DNA from: Schlesneria paludicola DSM 18645
GTDB taxonomy: Bacteria; Planctomycetota; Planctomycetia; Planctomycetales; Planctomycetaceae
DNA: 64,000 nucleotides
Assembly: GCF_000255655.1 (NCBI RefSeq)
Contig: NZ_JH636436.1
Location: 161,636 to 225,635, forward strand
Reading direction: 5' to 3'
The notes beneath the pieces were generated by a model. That model was not told the DNA's origin, did not search any database, and worked only from the letters and a program-made list of their open reading frames with translations. This document shows, piece by piece, positions 62,102-64,000 of this stretch. Positions within the stretch are counted from its first letter, which is position 1. Each line of letters starts with the position of its first letter. A program made the translations under genes and the position numbers.

Positions 62102-64000
62102 TGTTCGTCTCGATTCAGGATGAGAGAAACCGACGTCGGCGTCTCGAGATTCAACGCTTCGATCTCGCCGCGGAGGACACTCGGCCGTGTTCCGGTTGCA
62201 ATCAATCGGACAACTTTCTTTCGCTGCGGCGGCAAATGAAAGTCGTTGTCATCCGGGCGGAATCCCCCGATACGCAGACGGACATCATGCAGAAACCGAT
62301 CCGATTCGATCGTCAATTGGCATTCTGTCGGGCTGGTCTGTCTGACCTCGGTATTGATGGTTGCCGAGGCCATGATCGACTCGCGTCTCCGGACGAAATA
62401 TGAGGCATCGCTGATGATCCGACGATCCGCGTCGAGCAGTGAAACAATCACGACGTCATGATGTGGCGGACCGAATCGATAGGCATAGTTCGCGTCGTAG
62501 AAGCTGCCCAGCACTTCATCGGCGCTGATGCACTGACGTCCGCGTGCCGGCAGTTCCAGTGGTACCTCTTTACGTGCAACAATGACGTTGGGTTCTTTCC
62601 ATAACGTGACTTCGACGGACCCTGTCCATCTTTCGTTCGATTCGTTGATGCTATGAATGTGCAGTCCATTCAAGCCTTCGTCCGTGATGACGATCTGGCG
62701 ATTGCGCCACGTCCGTTTCAAGAAGTAGTAGGTGGCTTTGGGCAGGCCGGTGCTGTCGATGAGGCCCCAGCCTGCTGCGGGCCATAGATCTTTGAAGAAC
62801 CAGACCAAGCCACCACGATTTTCACTGTGACTGCTCCGCCATTCGGAGAAGGTCTGGGCCATCATCTCGCCCGGGACGACGCGGCTGAGGTCCAGATATC
62901 GAGGCATATCGGTCGATCGAAGCATCACCGGATCGACGTTAAACAGTTGTTTTAAGTAGTGGTCCCGGACATCTTCGAAGTCCCAGCCCGCACCGGTGTC
63001 GCGTGGAACTCGCTGTTTCCATTTTGGATGGTGCATCGTCGGCAGGGCGCCTTCGGTGATCAGATTGATCGTGTCCGGTTCGGGTAGATTGGCGAAGCCC
63101 AAACATTCGGGTGTGAACTTTACGCCGGCCTGACGGAGTTCGGTGGGGGGGCGAAGGTACGCACCCACACCATAAAAATGACTGATCCCCGTCGACGGAT
63201 GGAATGGCAGGACGCCGCCCGTTGGTGTCGAAGGGACGTAGGTTGTACCGGGATGCAGTTCCGCACAGAGCGCCGGCAGTCGCTCTGCGAACCAGGGGTT
63301 GCTCCAGCGCTCACGCGGCATGCCCAGCATGGCGGCTTGTTGTTCGACTTCGCTGTTGCCGCAATAGACGACGATGCTCGGGTGACTCGCCAGTCGTCGC
63401 AGTTGTTCGGTGGCCTCGGATTCAATATTGGCGGCGAACGCGGGATCATCCACGGGGTAATCCATGTTGGCGAACATCATGTCCTGCCAGACCAGAATTC
63501 CCAGTTCGTCGCACAAGCGATAGAACGTGTCGCTTTCATAGATCATCGTGCCGACCACGCGCAGCATGTTGGCGCCGGCCTCGCGCGCCAGTGTCAAGTC
63601 GTGGCGCAACGACTGTTCCGTTCCATCCAACGTGAAGACGTTCGAGACGGTCCAGCACGCACCACGGCAGTAGATCGGCTCGCCGTTGATGCTCAGCGAA
63701 AACCCTTGCTCGCGACAGACGCTTAGCGTTCGAAAGCCGACGGATCGATGATGCAAAGTGAATTGATTGGAACCAGACTCCAGTACGACGCGACACGGAA
63801 GCTGCGGTTGCGAGCCGTGCGTATGCGGCCACCACAACGGCGCGTCTGGCACCCGCAGTTCTCCGCTGAGTCGGACATCGCTGCCTGTGGTGTCTGCTCG
63901 GCCGCCCTTGGTGATCTCGATGTTGCATTCGAGTTCGCCGACGCGGAGAAGGACTCGATCGATCGGCACGGCGGCAGACAGGTCCGCGCTGAGCGAGACG
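62098..64000 (-). CDS. Glycoside hydrolase family 2 (beta-mannosidase-like) protein, 5' end missing
   Basis: At least 634 aa; the open frame continues past the right edge, so the N-terminus is missing. The GH2 core is clear: VGFRTLSVCREQGFSLSINGEP, GACWTVSNVFTLDGTEQSLRHDLTLAREAGANMLRVVGTM, YRLCDELGILVWQDMMFANMDYP, VVYCGNSEVEQQ (acid/base Glu) and KFTPECLGFANLP (probable nucleophile Glu). An outer Ig-like domain follows at the C-terminus. It would cleave or modify a mannose-like or related sugar in a polysaccharide context. Its stop overlaps the start of the hydrolase gene at 62101, so the two are translated together. No signal peptide can be judged. Confidence 0.83.
   Translation of the reverse strand, partial: VSLSADLSAAVPIDRVLLRVGELECNIEITKGGRADTTGSDVRLSGELRVPDAPLWWPHTHGSQPQLPCRVVLESGSNQFTLHHRSVGFRTLSVCREQGFSLSINGEPIYCRGACWTVSNVFTLDGTEQSLRHDLTLAREAGANMLRVVGTMIYESDTFYRLCDELGILVWQDMMFANMDYPVDDPAFAANIESEATEQLRRLASHPSIVVYCGNSEVEQQAAMLGMPRERWSNPWFAERLPALCAELHPGTTYVPSTPTGGVLPFHPSTGISHFYGVGAYLRPPTELRQAGVKFTPECLGFANLPEPDTINLITEGALPTMHHPKWKQRVPRDTGAGWDFEDVRDHYLKQLFNVDPVMLRSTDMPRYLDLSRVVPGEMMAQTFSEWRSSHSENRGGLVWFFKDLWPAAGWGLIDSTGLPKATYYFLKRTWRNRQIVITDEGLNGLHIHSINESNERWTGSVEVTLWKEPNVIVARKEVPLELPARGRQCISADEVLGSFYDANYAYRFGPPHHDVVIVSLLDADRRIISDASYFVRRRESIMASATINTEVRQTSPTECQLTIESDRFLHDVRLRIGGFRPDDNDFHLPPQRKKVVRLIATGTRPSVLRGEIEALNLETPTSVSLILNRDEQ

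Noticed and set aside
1-64000. tRNA, rRNA, CRISPR array or prophage
   Set aside because: No cloverleaf, rRNA-like stretch, regular direct repeats with spacers, or phage structural gene was found when reading the spacers.

Overview
The window looks like a piece of a chromosome from the phylum Planctomycetota. This is inferred from the gene families present, not from any marker gene. It holds a DUF1598 protein, two DUF1573 paralogues, two DUF1080 proteins, a WD40 protein, an ECF sigma factor next to a membrane-anchored Ser/Thr kinase, a thioredoxin/CxxCH/PDZ hybrid, and long AT-poor intergenic spacers. No rRNA, tRNA, CRISPR array, phage module or plasmid function was seen. Genes lie on both strands in short runs of one to four.

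Positions 1-9604: the 3' end of dxs, two unassigned proteins, an SDR/acyltransferase pair on the minus strand, a YjbQ protein, a REP-type (RAYT) transposase inside a 71-bp inverted repeat, an adenosine-kinase-like PfkB enzyme, a possible terminator-coupled leader RNA, and a membrane protein fused to a spermidine-synthase-like domain. Positions 9605-23815: a MITE-like repeat, a PP2C phosphatase with an Mg2+ P-type ATPase, a phosphotransferase, a YheU protein, a catalase-like peroxidase, a WD40 protein, a GspE/PilB ATPase and the Trx/CxxCH/PDZ protein. Positions 23816-39529: mostly housekeeping genes (CorC/HlyC-like protein, truD, cysK, rpe, ftsY, typA, dapA), the DUF1573 pair, a metallophosphoesterase, a 3-hydroxyisobutyrate-dehydrogenase-like enzyme and a GspE-like protein that has lost its catalytic motifs.

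Positions 39530-46055: a minus-strand cell-surface or lipid-type locus with a nucleotide-sugar dehydrogenase, a ketoacyl-ACP synthase III, a PglD/NeuD-type acetyltransferase, an acyl carrier protein and a Gfo/Idh oxidoreductase. Positions 46056-54386: a membrane-anchored cyanophycinase-like peptidase, a parvulin PPIase, a CopD-like membrane protein, the DUF1598 protein, an HTH-PTS EIIA fusion, a TIM-barrel isomerase and a DUF1080 protein. Positions 54387-64000: a sigma factor, kinase and coiled-coil protein operon, a second DUF1080 protein, a 6-phosphogluconolactonase-family protein, and a GH2 enzyme translationally coupled to a double alpha/beta hydrolase.

Several dispersed repeat families sit between genes: a 129-133 bp element with 16-17 bp terminal inverted repeats (three copies), an element with a 29-bp inverted repeat (two copies), a roughly 95-bp element (two copies) and a related tandem 25-bp repeat. 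The strongest leads are the pseudo-ATPase at 38204, the antiterminator/terminator RNA near 7131-7245, the double hydrolase fused from two degenerate units at 60221, and the RAYT with its flanking palindromes. Start sites, promoters and RNA structures were read by eye, and family assignments are from memory of motifs, without database searches.
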